Assembly (NCBI GenBank): GCA_035363115.1
Contig: DAOSEM010000001.1
Coordinates: 434,001-498,000, forward strand
Direction: 5' to 3'
Source: Syntrophales bacterium
GTDB lineage: Bacteria; Desulfobacterota; Syntrophia; Syntrophales; PHBD01
Length of the DNA stretch: 64,000 nucleotides
In this document: one piece after another, positions 1 to 8,294 of the stretch
Layout of the letters: every line of letters begins with the position of its first letter
Position numbering within the stretch: position 1 is the stretch's first letter
Position numbers and translations under genes: made by a program
Notes under the pieces: model-generated
What the model saw: the letters and a program-made list of their open reading frames with translations, nothing else
Databases searched by the model: none
What the model was told of the DNA's origin: nothing

Positions 1-119
1 ACGAGCTGTCGGACCGCTTCACGCCGAACTGGAAAACCGCAACCGCCTTTGCCTTCTTTGCAGCCTGGGGTCTTCTCTCCCTGAACCGGGCGAGCGTGTT
101 CCTCTACTTCAACTTCTAA
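1..119 (+). CDS. MBOAT O-acyltransferase, C-terminal end only (partial)
   Basis: Only the last 38 residues are present, read in the frame that starts at base 3 and stops with TAA at 117-119. The tail is a hydrophobic segment ending in LYFNF. The complete AlgI-like MBOAT protein at 15928-17385 ends in the same LYFNF and has the same ELxxRF start to this stretch, so this is most likely a second MBOAT membrane acyltransferase whose body lies upstream of the window. Such proteins move acyl groups across the inner membrane for polysaccharide O-acylation. The assignment rests on this short match within the window. Confidence 0.6.
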   Translation, partial: ELSDRFTPNWKTATAFAFFAAWGLLSLNRASVFLYFNF

Positions 120-475
120 CTCCTCCTGCCGCACTCACTGGAGTTTACAGCGGTTTTGAAATGGAAGCAGGCCGGAACTCCGGCGCCTGCCTGCCCGGCG
201 ATACGTGAAGTTGCCCGAATGCAACGTGATCAGGGGTTTGATGACCCTTCCCCTCCCTCCGGCACCTAATCCTGCTTAAGCAATAAAACCGTAATTTCAA
301 GGCATTGCATTCCGTCCGCGCATCGTTTATCTCGCCTTCCATCATGCGGGGGCCGGTTTCGTTCCGTCCGGTCCGCGCCTGAACAAATTCCCCCACAGCC
401 ATTCCATTTTCCTGGGTTCTATAAAGGCCCTTCGTGCCTGTCCTACAAAATTTCTGAGGGGAGACGATTGCCGAA
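120..475. other. Intergenic region upstream of the Rhs gene
   Basis: No convincing gene was seen in these 356 bases. A hairpin can form at 167-190 (GCAGGC/GCCTGC with an inner CGGA/TCCG), without a following T-run, so it is at most a weak terminator of the MBOAT gene. A purine-rich GAGGGGAG stretch near 456-464 lies in front of the Rhs start but is spaced long (about 12 bases). No convincing -35/-10 pair was found. Confidence 0.4.
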
Positions 476-3400
476 ATGGGGAAGACCGCGACGAAGCGCT
501 GCCTGTTGCTCTTTTCATGGTTGTTTGCACTTCTGTTTTCTGTTTCGACGGCCTGGTGCGCCTGCGGCGGCGAGCGGATCGGCTACGAGACGCAGCAGAT
601 GCAGGTGGGCGCGACACAGGCACTCACGGTCACCGGCGCCAGGCCGGAGGCCTCGTACCGCTGGCGGGTCGCCTCGGGCGGCGGTACCCTTTCGGCGACG
701 ACGGAGGCATCCGTCGTGTACACGGCTCCCTCCTCGAACCCGGATTGTGTGAACAATCCCGTCATCACCCTCTCGTCGGACGGCGCCACCTGCGACACCC
801 TGCAGATCGCCGTGCACGGGGCCGGCACCAACGACTGGTATTACCCCGTCTCGAAGGTGGGAGCCGTGGAGGTCTGCCGGGAGCATGCGGACCATACGGC
901 CCTGTGCAGGGCCTGGATCGGATGCGACGGCAACCCCAGTGAGAACTGCCGGCCTCTGGGGCCGAACTGCGGGATGACGTCTTTCTTTTGCAACTCCCAT
1001 GGCTGGTTCCTGACCCGTCCCTGCAACTCCGAGTCGGCACCCTACAATATCCCTCCGGGGACCTACTGCTCCGGCTCCATGGGACCGACCTACAAGGACA
1101 TCCGGACCCCCATGATGAAGGCCAACGGCTGCTGTCCCGCGGCGCTGCTTCCGGCGGAGCCTCCGCCCCCGGCCTGCGACGTGTCGGTGACGTCCTTCGG
1201 CGGGACCTCGACGGCCATCGACGTCCACAACGGGGGGCGGGTGGTCTTCACCGGGACGATCGCCTCCTCGGACCCGGTCTCCTGGAGGGTGACCGTGGCG
1301 GGGAAGAAGATCGGCGAGGGGACCGGCCTGGCCGTCTCGGTTCCCTGGGACGGAAGACTGGACGGCCAGGTCGCAGAGATCGGCCGGACCTGGCCGGTGA
1401 AGCTGGTCGTGGAGACAACCGACGGCCGGTGCAGCACCGAGGGGGAGACCACCGTCACCGTGACGGCCTCGGAGAAGGACTGCAAGATGCAGGTCCATGT
1501 CGGCTCCTCGGCCCACCTGGCGGCGGGGAGCCTCTCTGAGCCCCTTCTCCTGTTCCGCCTTCCGGGCTCCCGGATGATGCCGGAGTTCAGCCTTTCCTAT
1601 GACAGCGGCGGAGAAAAAGGGGTCCTGGGAATCGGCTGGACCCACGACTACCTGGAAACCCTGACGGCCATTTCTGACGAGGACCGGTACGTCTGGCGGG
1701 ACGGCCAGGGCGGCCGGCTGGTGCTGTACCGGAACGGCGAGGTCCACACCCCGGAGCACTCCTCCTGGCCGGCCCTGGCGAAGAACACCGACGGGACGTA
1801 CGACCTCTGCTCCCGGGACCTGACCCACCGCCTCTTCGACGCCTCCGGCAGGCTCATGGCCATCCTGGACCGGAACGGCAACACCGTCAGCCTGACGTAT
1901 GATGCAGGAAACAGACTCGCCGCCGTCACCGATCCGGCGGGCCGGAAGATTGTCTTCGGCTACGATGCCGCAGGCCTCCTCGGCATGGTCACCGATCCCA
2001 ACGGCAACACCCACGCCTTCACCTACGCCGGCGACACCCTGACGGGGATCGCAACCTCCAGGCCCTCGGGTGCGCACTTCTGGAGATTTTCCTATAATGA
2101 TCAGGGCCTCCTGACGGCGAAGACGGACCCCCGGGGCCACGAGACCCGATACACCTACGACGGGAACCGCCGCCTCGCCGGGACGACGGATCCCGAGGGG
2201 AAGACCCGGGAGATCCGGTACGATCCGGAATCCTCTTGGTCCACCCTGACGGAGAAGGACGGGGGGACTTGGACCTTCCGGTACGACCCCGTTCTCGGCG
2301 TCCTCCTGGAGAGGACGGACCCCCTGGGCCACACGACCCGTTACGGCTATGACGGGAACCGGAACCTGGTCCGACAGACGGAGCCCGACGGGAGCGAGAG
2401 CGCCTACACCTACGACGGCTACGGCAACCTTTCCTCGGTCACGGATCCCCTGGGGAAGACCACGTGCTTCACCTATAACGGCCAAGGCCAGGTCACGTCG
2501 GTCACGGACCCCCTGGGACACACCGTCACCTACGGCTACGACGCCCGGGGAAACCTCCTCGCGATCACGGATGCCCAAGGGGCCGTCACCCGGTATGCCC
2601 ATGACGACCGGGGCAATGTCACCGGCATCACCGACGCGTTGGGGAGGACGATGGTCCTGGCCTACGACGCCTCGGGCAACCTCGTCTCCGTCACGGACCC
2701 GGAGAAGAGCACCGCGACCCTGGGCTACGACAGCCTGGGCAACCGGGTCCGGATGAAGGACGCCCTGGGGAACGCCACCACGTTTGACTTCGACAGCCTG
2801 AACCGGCTCATCCGGATCACCGATCCCCTGGGTCATGCCACCCGCCTGACGCGGGATCCCGCCGGCAATCCGCTGACGGTGACCGACCCCAACGGCCACG
2901 CCACGGGCTACACCTACAACTACAGAGACCGGGTGACCGGGATCACTGACGCCCTGGGACAGCATACGATACTTACTTACGGCGGGTCGTCCTGCCCCTC
3001 CTGCGGCGGCGGGGCGGACAAACTGACGGCGGTGACGGACGCGAAGGGACAGACCACGACCTTCGAGTACGACTTGGCGGGAAGGCGGACGAAGGAGACG
3101 GATCCCCTGGGGAACGCCACCTCCCATGCTTACGATGCCCGGGGAAACCTGGCCGCCCTGACGCGGCCCGACGGAAGGACCATTGCCTACCGGTATGACT
3201 GGAACGGAAGGCTCCTGGAAAAGGTCTTCTCCGACGGCTCGACCGCCGCCTTCCGGTATGACGATGCGGGGAACCTGGTCTATGCAGGGAATCAACACAT
3301 CGCCTACCAGTTCACCTACGACGCAAACCGCCGGGTGACGGAGGTCGTCGATTCCGAGGGCCGGCGGATCCGCTACTCCTACGATGCCCTGGGGAACCGG

Positions 3401-5119
3401 ACGGAGATGGTCACGCCGGAGGGGAAGGCCGTTTCCTACACGTACGACCTCAACGGCCGCCTCACCGGGATCGGGACGGCAAACGCAGAAGGGGACAGCC
3501 CGGAGAGCGGCAGCGGGAATGCAAGCAGCGGAACCTACAACTTTACCTACGACTCGGCGGGGAGGAGGACCCTGCTGGCCCGGCCGGGCGGGACGACCAC
3601 AGCCTACAGCTACGATGCCGGGAGCCGTCTGCTGAAGATCCTCCACCGGGACAGGGACGGCCGGACCCTCGACACCGTCGGCTACACCCACGACAACACC
3701 GGCAACCGGGTCACCCGGGAGGAGAAGGACAGGACCGTCTCCTACGGCTATGATGCCGTGGACCGCCTGACGGAGGCATCCCCCAAGCCGAAATCCGCAA
3801 AGGGGATCCTGGGGAAGCTCCTCGAGGAGATTGCGAAGAAGCTGAAGGAAGGCTATGAGTACGACGCCGTGGGGAACCGGGTCCGGGGCCCCGGAAAGAA
3901 CGACAGCCAGGCCCATGACGCGGGGAACCGGCTCCTGGAGGACCGGGATCACCGCTACGAGTACGATGCCAACGGCAACCTTGTCCGGAAGACCGGAACA
4001 GGCCCCCTTGGCGCCGTCACCACCTACCGCTACGATGACGAGAACAACCTGATCGGGGCGGAGATTGCCCTGGGTCCCCTCACCACGGAGATCGAGTACG
4101 CCTACGATCCCTTCGGGAGGCGGATCGCAAAAACAGTCAAACGGGAGATCGAGCTGGGGGACCGGGAGTTCAGCATCCCGGCACCCCGGACGATCCGGTA
4201 CGTCTACGACAACGAGGACGTGATCCTGGAATACCTGAAGCACGGGGACAGGGAGGCGCGCACGGCCTCCTATCTCCACGGCCCCGGGATCGACGAGCCC
4301 CTGGCGGTGGAGAGGCGTCGGCCGCCGCTCTTCGGGAACGGCGGATTCGAGGTATTCGATTACCTGGCCGACGGCCTGGGCTCCGTCACCGGCCTGACCG
4401 ACTCCAAGGGCCGCCTGGTCCAGCGCTACGAGTACGACTCTTTCGGGAACCCGCTGGCGATCAACCCGCTGATCGTCCAGCCCTATGCCTTCACCGGCCG
4501 GGAGTACGACCCCGAGACGGGGCTCTACTACTACCGGGCAAGATATTACGATCCCAAGGCGGGACGGTTCATCACCAGGGACCCCATCGGCTTCGCCGGG
4601 GGGGATGTGAACCTGTTTTCATATGTCTGGAACGGGCCTGCCACTCATGTCGATCCCTTTGGTCTGGCGGGCGACGGGCAGAAGGCATTTGACGAGTACT
4701 ACAACAACCCGGCGAACTGGATCACCGGCGGCCTGGGACCTTATATACAAGTGTCGAAGGGGCACAGTGATTTCTATGCAAGTGACCGGTTCGACTGGAC
4801 GAAGGAGGATAGAGGCTTAACTGCCCCTGAGCTTCCGTGGATAGGGACCTATTGGCACTTCCGTAGTCTTCATGAAACGGTAGGCGACATTTTGGATGCC
4901 ATTGCTAAATGCAATAAAGATTCATTTGAAAGGGCTATACACGATATGCATGATGTCACCTTTCATTATGATAAAGGGTATCGATGGTGGACTCTCGGGC
5001 ACTTGAAAGAATTCCCAACCCCTTACGACCCAGATAATGATTTGGCTGCTTGGAATAAGTCTCAGAAGAGAACTCTATATTTTGTGAATATGTGGAACAA
5101 TAAATGTGGGTGTAAATAA
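476..5119 (+). CDS. Secreted Rhs/YD-repeat protein with variable C-terminal toxin-like module
   Basis: A 1547-residue protein with a Sec-type signal peptide (basic start, hydrophobic residues about 9-27, small residues before CACGG). Residues ~30-330 are cysteine-rich and unrecognised. From ~350 to ~1390 it is built of YD repeats (YDxxGNL/TDPLG units), which form the shell of Rhs proteins. The Rhs core ends with YYRARYYDPKAGRF, RDPIGF (about 1358-1372) and HVDPFG (1391-1396), the hallmark that precedes polymorphic CT domains. The last ~150 residues are the variable CT: CNKD, HD, KGYRWW, DPDND, AAW and a terminal NKCGCK. I do not recognise its fold or activity. Base composition changes from GC-rich to AT-rich inside the CT (about 4735 onward), a sign that the CT was acquired separately. 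Fragments homologous to the CT recur downstream. No type VI PAAR domain is visible; the signal peptide suggests general secretion. Confidence 0.9.
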   Translation: MGKTATKRCLLLFSWLFALLFSVSTAWCACGGERIGYETQQMQVGATQALTVTGARPEASYRWRVASGGGTLSATTEASVVYTAPSSNPDCVNNPVITLSSDGATCDTLQIAVHGAGTNDWYYPVSKVGAVEVCREHADHTALCRAWIGCDGNPSENCRPLGPNCGMTSFFCNSHGWFLTRPCNSESAPYNIPPGTYCSGSMGPTYKDIRTPMMKANGCCPAALLPAEPPPPACDVSVTSFGGTSTAIDVHNGGRVVFTGTIASSDPVSWRVTVAGKKIGEGTGLAVSVPWDGRLDGQVAEIGRTWPVKLVVETTDGRCSTEGETTVTVTASEKDCKMQVHVGSSAHLAAGSLSEPLLLFRLPGSRMMPEFSLSYDSGGEKGVLGIGWTHDYLETLTAISDEDRYVWRDGQGGRLVLYRNGEVHTPEHSSWPALAKNTDGTYDLCSRDLTHRLFDASGRLMAILDRNGNTVSLTYDAGNRLAAVTDPAGRKIVFGYDAAGLLGMVTDPNGNTHAFTYAGDTLTGIATSRPSGAHFWRFSYNDQGLLTAKTDPRGHETRYTYDGNRRLAGTTDPEGKTREIRYDPESSWSTLTEKDGGTWTFRYDPVLGVLLERTDPLGHTTRYGYDGNRNLVRQTEPDGSESAYTYDGYGNLSSVTDPLGKTTCFTYNGQGQVTSVTDPLGHTVTYGYDARGNLLAITDAQGAVTRYAHDDRGNVTGITDALGRTMVLAYDASGNLVSVTDPEKSTATLGYDSLGNRVRMKDALGNATTFDFDSLNRLIRITDPLGHATRLTRDPAGNPLTVTDPNGHATGYTYNYRDRVTGITDALGQHTILTYGGSSCPSCGGGADKLTAVTDAKGQTTTFEYDLAGRRTKETDPLGNATSHAYDARGNLAALTRPDGRTIAYRYDWNGRLLEKVFSDGSTAAFRYDDAGNLVYAGNQHIAYQFTYDANRRVTEVVDSEGRRIRYSYDALGNRTEMVTPEGKAVSYTYDLNGRLTGIGTANAEGDSPESGSGNASSGTYNFTYDSAGRRTLLARPGGTTTAYSYDAGSRLLKILHRDRDGRTLDTVGYTHDNTGNRVTREEKDRTVSYGYDAVDRLTEASPKPKSAKGILGKLLEEIAKKLKEGYEYDAVGNRVRGPGKNDSQAHDAGNRLLEDRDHRYEYDANGNLVRKTGTGPLGAVTTYRYDDENNLIGAEIALGPLTTEIEYAYDPFGRRIAKTVKREIELGDREFSIPAPRTIRYVYDNEDVILEYLKHGDREARTASYLHGPGIDEPLAVERRRPPLFGNGGFEVFDYLADGLGSVTGLTDSKGRLVQRYEYDSFGNPLAINPLIVQPYAFTGREYDPETGLYYYRARYYDPKAGRFITRDPIGFAGGDVNLFSYVWNGPATHVDPFGLAGDGQKAFDEYYNNPANWITGGLGPYIQVSKGHSDFYASDRFDWTKEDRGLTAPELPWIGTYWHFRSLHETVGDILDAIAKCNKDSFERAIHDMHDVTFHYDKGYRWWTLGHLKEFPTPYDPDNDLAAWNKSQKRTLYFVNMWNNKCGCK

Positions 5120-5161
5120 ATACTAACATAATTGTGCTTGGATAGCGAAAGGATTAGGAAG

Positions 5162-5470
5162 ATGCAACTAAAAAAGAATTATCCTTGGATATTCTGGTCC
5201 ATTTTGATTACCCCTCCACTTGCGTTCCTATCTCTAACATCTGTTCTTGGGGAAGGAACGAGGGGGGGCTTCTTTCTGCAATTGTTTTTCCCTTATACAT
5301 ATCTTTTTTTCAATATTGACTATTCAATTCTTATAGGGTTCTTCCTATACATCTTCTACGGAATGATCATAACGATAGCGGAGAAATATGGAAGAAAAAA
5401 GGAAGCCATTAGAATTATTGTTATATCGCATGTATCATCGCTATTGTTTTGCATCTTTTTAACTAGATAA
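5162..5470 (+). CDS. Small membrane protein, candidate immunity protein (copy 1)
   Basis: A 102-residue protein with three predicted membrane segments: NYPWIFWSILITPPLAFLSL, the FFLQLFFPYTYLFF region and a C-terminal VISHVSSLLFCIFL stretch, with a further hydrophobic piece around IGFFLYIFYGM. It begins 42 bases after the Rhs stop. The ATG at 5162 is preferred over the upstream in-frame start because AGGAAG directly precedes it and the paralogue at 7661 begins at the same place. It is clearly homologous to the proteins at 7223-7567 and 7661-7966. The position directly behind a toxin CT fits an immunity gene; a membrane immunity protein would suit a toxin that acts at the inner membrane, but that is inference. 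Confidence 0.7.
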   Translation: MQLKKNYPWIFWSILITPPLAFLSLTSVLGEGTRGGFFLQLFFPYTYLFFNIDYSILIGFFLYIFYGMIITIAEKYGRKKEAIRIIVISHVSSLLFCIFLTR

Positions 5471-5476
5471 CTATAA

Positions 5477-5785
5477 CCTTATAGAAATCCTGAACGTCAT
5501 TTCCGTGATTTATCTGTATCAGAACGCGATGTTTCTGCAGCCATAGCAATATGCAATAAGGACTTATTCCAAAGGGCGATGCATCGACGTCAAGATTATT
5601 TCTCCCACTATGCGAAAGGCTACCGTTGGGCACCCTTCCGAATCCTGAAAAATCTTGGTTTTGGACATATCTTTGATTTTAATGCACCGGATGAAGATGT
5701 TCGCGCGTGGCAACTGGCACAGAAATGGACAAATAAGGGTTGGCTAAAGCAATGGAACATAAATTGTAACTGCAAGAAAAGATGA
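5477..5785 (+). pseudogene. Orphan Rhs CT module fragment (copy 2)
   Basis: An open frame from just after TAA at 5474-5476 to TGA at 5783-5785, about 102 codons, homologous to the Rhs CT: HFRDL, AICNKDLFQRA, HYAKGYRW, APDED, RAW and a terminal NCNCKK. The homology extends 5' of the first possible ATG (5579) and that 5' part has no ATG, GTG or TTG, so the segment cannot be translated whole on its own. This is the structure expected of a displaced rhs-CT module that needs recombination with the rhs core to be expressed. Translation from 5579 would give only the 68-residue C-terminal half. Confidence 0.75.
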
Positions 5786-5795
5786 GAGGCAGTCG

Positions 5796-6242
5796 ATGAA
5801 TAAGCAAAAACGTCTAGCCCGTATAGTATTCTTCGTTGTTTTAACATTTGTGATTTCATTTTCAATGAGTGGAAAGAGTTTTGCGAAGGACATTCAATAC
5901 ACCGTTACAAAAAGAACCGACGGCGGATACACACTAAAAATTGTATGTAAAAAGAGGATTTGGAAACCAATCACAGCAGAAGGCTTTTTCCCGGTACAGG
6001 AAACAAATCACGAGATCGATTTTATTGGAAGAGGAGAAGATTTGTCTTACCGGGCCAGACCCGGTTATTACTATTCGCTGAACAAGATAGAGAGTAAATC
6101 CAAGTCTTGGGACCTTGGTTACGCATGGGTCGATCCGGAGCGAAAGTATCTATATCTGAACCTTTATTGGATTAAGGTTCCCGATGATCTGGCGCCCATA
6201 AATGCCAATGGCCGCTATCGGTTGGATGAAAAAGTAGATTGA
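5796..6242 (+). CDS. Small exported protein of unknown function, possible immunity partner
   Basis: 148 residues with a Sec signal peptide: a basic KQKRLAR start, then a hydrophobic stretch and a plausible cleavage after SFA near residue 31. The mature part contains several aromatic and lysine residues (KDIQYTV, KKRIWKP, YYYSLNK, YLYLNLYW) and looks beta-rich. I do not recognise the family. It lies 10 bases after orphan CT copy 2, with a GAGAGG just upstream, in the slot where the other CT copies have a small membrane gene, so it may be the cognate immunity protein for that CT; an exported immunity protein would imply a toxin acting in the periplasm. Codon use is AT-rich like the rest of this tract. 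Confidence 0.6.
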   Translation: MNKQKRLARIVFFVVLTFVISFSMSGKSFAKDIQYTVTKRTDGGYTLKIVCKKRIWKPITAEGFFPVQETNHEIDFIGRGEDLSYRARPGYYYSLNKIESKSKSWDLGYAWVDPERKYLYLNLYWIKVPDDLAPINANGRYRLDEKVD

Positions 6243-6256
6243 AAGTATGGATTTAA

Positions 6257-6448
6257 ACTGCTCAATTTCAAAGACATATGCATCAAGGTCAGGATTATTT
6301 CGTTCATTAACGAAAAAACCTTGGCAGAAAATGGTACTATCTGATTCCTGACCCTAATAATGACAACAATTCTTGGAATGATGCACACTTAGGGACAATA
6401 AAATCGGTAAAGAAATGGAAGGCAAAATGCGGTTATTGCGAAAAGTGA
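6257..6448 (+). pseudogene. Degraded Rhs CT module remnant (copy 3) with in-frame stop
   Basis: Read in one frame, 6257-6307 encodes FQRHMHQGQDYFVH, matching FQRAMHRRQDYFSHY of copy 2. It then meets TAA at 6308-6310, and the same frame continues with KWYYLIPDPNNDNNSW and a terminal KAKCGYCEK before TGA at 6446-6448. The PD.N, W and CxxC end match the other CT copies. The N-terminal third (the HF and CNKD parts) is missing and the in-frame stop disables what remains. The following membrane gene starts inside its last codons. Confidence 0.65.
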
Positions 6449-6873
6449 TATTCTTGTTCATTGGCTTTGCAATTGCAGAGATACTTTACAAGTATCTATT
6501 TATGAATATTTTCGGCGGATTGCTTTCCAATGTGGATGTTCCAGGAAGCAGTCTTATCATTCTTTCACTATATATAGTTAGGCCAATATGTATTCTGGCC
6601 GGAAGTGTTGTCACTGGTTATAACTTAAACATGGTGTACGATGAAACATATTGGGGGAAATATGTTTATAATCCAGGCATACTAGTTTCACTTATTATGT
6701 TAATTGATTTAATAACGCGTATCTATAACTATGGTTTTGGTAAATTGGCACATCGAATGGATGATATCATGGGATGGCTTATATGTTCATTAATCTATGT
6801 AATAGTGTCATCATTTGGAGTTTATTGCGGCAATAAAATGAGGATGAGAAAGAATGGTATAATAAAAAATTAA
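6427..6873 (+). CDS. Small four-span membrane protein, possible immunity partner
   Basis: 148 residues from the ATG at 6427; an alternative ATG four codons earlier (6415) has no better ribosome-binding site. Four hydrophobic segments are visible: VIFLFIGFAIAEILYKYLF, SLIILSLYIVRPICILAGSV, PGILVSLIMLIDLIT and GWLICSLIYVIVSSFGVYC, followed by a short basic tail. It is not clearly related to the immunity-like family at 5162, 7223 and 7661. It overlaps the end of degraded CT copy 3 by 22 bases, which fits a partner gene that survived the decay of its toxin module. Function unknown. Confidence 0.6.
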   Translation: MRLLRKVIFLFIGFAIAEILYKYLFMNIFGGLLSNVDVPGSSLIILSLYIVRPICILAGSVVTGYNLNMVYDETYWGKYVYNPGILVSLIMLIDLITRIYNYGFGKLAHRMDDIMGWLICSLIYVIVSSFGVYCGNKMRMRKNGIIKN

Positions 6874-6905
6874 ATACATGACTAAGAATTCCAGATTTTC
6901 CATAA

Positions 6906-7184
6906 GTATTAATGCAGAGGCATTTCATGGACGCCTATGGCAGCATCATGGATGTCCGAAGCGCGATAAACATTTGTCACAAAGATAAATTTGAAAGGGC
7001 GGGACATCGGCTTGAAGATTATTCGTTTCATGCAAAGAAAGGTTATGGAAAATTTTGGGGGCATTTATTTGATTCTTTGATCGGCAAGGACCCCGATGAC
7101 GATCCCGCTGCATGGAAGTGGTCTAATAAAATGACAAAGATGTTTGTCGATGAGTGGAATAAAAAATGTGGCTGTAGAAAATGA
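6906..7184 (+). pseudogene. Orphan Rhs CT module fragment (copy 4)
   Basis: An open frame after TAA at 6903-6905, with an ATG at 6912 that would give 90 residues. It matches the Rhs CT from HF onward: NICHKDKFERAGHRLEDYSFH, KKGY, GH, KDPDDDPAAW and a terminal NKKCGCRK, making it the closest match to the CT end of the intact Rhs protein. No Shine-Dalgarno sequence is seen before 6912, and the linker to an Rhs core is absent. Whether this short form is ever made is unclear; it is better read as a stored CT module. Confidence 0.7.
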
Positions 7185-7222
7185 TGGTTCACCAATACCC
7201 GATTGATGTTGTGAGGGGTGAT

Positions 7223-7567
7223 ATGAACAAAGTTAAACTCTTTAAAATTCAATACCCATATATTTATAAATCGATTGTTTGGACGCCGCTATTGGCCTTC
7301 TTCACAATCTTAACAGGCGGCGCTGGTCACGGTGTCTATATATTTATTAAGTTGCTTTATCCATATTCCGTGCTGATTGCCGGTGCCATGAATGGAGAAC
7401 ATGCCGAATTTGTGTTTGTGATTGGTCTTTTCTTATACATTCTCTATGGTCTCATTCTCACCGTTGCCAAGCGAAAGGGAAATGAAAAACGCATACTACG
7501 AATTATTTGTTTTATACATGGTGTGGCATTTGTGTTGTGTATAATTGTTTACCCGACTCCTTTTTGA
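7223..7567 (+). CDS. Small membrane protein, candidate immunity protein (copy 2)
   Basis: 114 residues from the ATG at 7223, which has AGGGGTG five bases upstream and so is preferred over the in-frame ATGs at 7181 and 7184. It shares with the 5162 and 7661 proteins the YP.I..SI..TPLLAF start, the central LLYPYSVL piece and IGLFLYILYGLILT, and has three to four membrane segments. It is the most divergent of the three paralogues. It directly follows orphan CT copy 4, repeating the toxin-then-membrane-protein order seen at the Rhs gene. Confidence 0.65.
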   Translation: MNKVKLFKIQYPYIYKSIVWTPLLAFFTILTGGAGHGVYIFIKLLYPYSVLIAGAMNGEHAEFVFVIGLFLYILYGLILTVAKRKGNEKRILRIICFIHGVAFVLCIIVYPTPF

Positions 7568-7660
7568 TTATTGTAGAGTGCAAATAATTGTGTTTGTTGA
7601 TGTGGCTTGTTTATATCCAACTGGTTTCATTATGATTCTGTAAAAAAGCAGAATACAGAA

Positions 7661-7966
7661 ATGATTGGATTGAGAAGGAAATATCCGTGGATCTTTCGGT
7701 CCATTGTCGCAACGCCGATCCTTGTTTTGATATCTTTGTCGTCCATTCTCGGAGAGGGAGGAGCGAGTGGCTTCTTTCTGCAATTGTTCTTTCCTTATAC
7801 GTATTTCTTCGACCTTAATTATTCTCTTGTCTTAGGTTTCTTTCTTTATATTATATATGGAGTCATACTTACAATTACGGAAGAAAAAAGAAAATTTAAG
7901 GAAGTCCTCCGACTACTCGTTGTATCTCACATTGCATCTTTCTTCCTGTGCGTATTTCTGTCTTGA
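7661..7966 (+). CDS. Small membrane protein, candidate immunity protein (copy 3)
   Basis: 101 residues from the ATG at 7661, chosen because the paralogue at 5162 begins at the equivalent lysine/arginine-rich position; an in-frame ATG at 7607 would add 18 residues. By eye it is more than half identical to the 5162 protein, with shared YPWIF, LGEG, GFFLQLFFPYTY, GFFLYI and a C-terminal VSHIASFFLCVFL. There is no CT module between it and the preceding copy, so it may protect against the same toxin as copy 1 or be left over from a lost cassette. Confidence 0.65.
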   Translation: MIGLRRKYPWIFRSIVATPILVLISLSSILGEGGASGFFLQLFFPYTYFFDLNYSLVLGFFLYIIYGVILTITEEKRKFKEVLRLLVVSHIASFFLCVFLS

Positions 7967-8294
7967 TTATGAATCTAAAAATTCTATCGTGTTTATATGT
8001 TTATGAATCCGTATAACTTCTATTTCTTAAATAACTATTTGTCCCCAACTATGCCTGTCATATCTACATACAGCCATCATCCATCCTTTGCGGTCCTGAA
8101 TTACGCCCTGTTGCCTCAACCGGATGAGTAACCGCTGCCCAAAAGGGCATGCTCCCGGCGGATCTCCTTTCCATTCAGCGGATCCGCAAGGGGATTCTGT
8201 TGCCTGAAACCGGCGGCGGGCAGGTTCATCCAACCGGTTGAGGGGCGGATTTCGGGCCGATCCTTTCGTTTCTGTTACGGAAAGGATTGGGTGA
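7967..8294. other. Intergenic region at the end of the Rhs cassette tract
   Basis: 328 bases without a supportable gene. Base composition changes from AT-rich to GC-rich near 8040, marking the end of the Rhs cassette tract. A short hairpin (TGCCC/GGGCA) lies at 8136-8149 without a T-run. A perfect 10-base palindrome lies at 8231-8240. An 8-base-pair inverted repeat (8260-8267 with 8280-8287) covers the Shine-Dalgarno sequence of the next gene. Confidence 0.4.
8260..8287 (+). promoter_or_regulatory. Inverted repeat covering the ribosome-binding site of the TPR membrane protein gene
   Basis: ATCCTTTC at 8260-8267 pairs perfectly with GAAAGGAT at 8280-8287 across a 12-base loop. The right arm contains AAAGGA, the Shine-Dalgarno sequence for the ATG at 8295. 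If it forms in the mRNA it would limit ribosome access. It could also be chance or a DNA operator. Confidence 0.3.

Noticed and set aside
120..475. A possible c-di-GMP or other riboswitch in front of the Rhs gene
   Set aside because: Only one simple hairpin was found and none of the conserved riboswitch core sequences I know.
515..4279. A 1254-residue open frame on the minus strand inside the Rhs gene
   Set aside because: It is the mirror of the repetitive, GC-rich YD-repeat coding; it has no start signal and no family resemblance.
1850..4480. Repeated short units that might suggest a CRISPR or tandem repeat array
   Set aside because: The repetition is at the protein level (YD repeats in frame), with no identical repeats and unique spacers.
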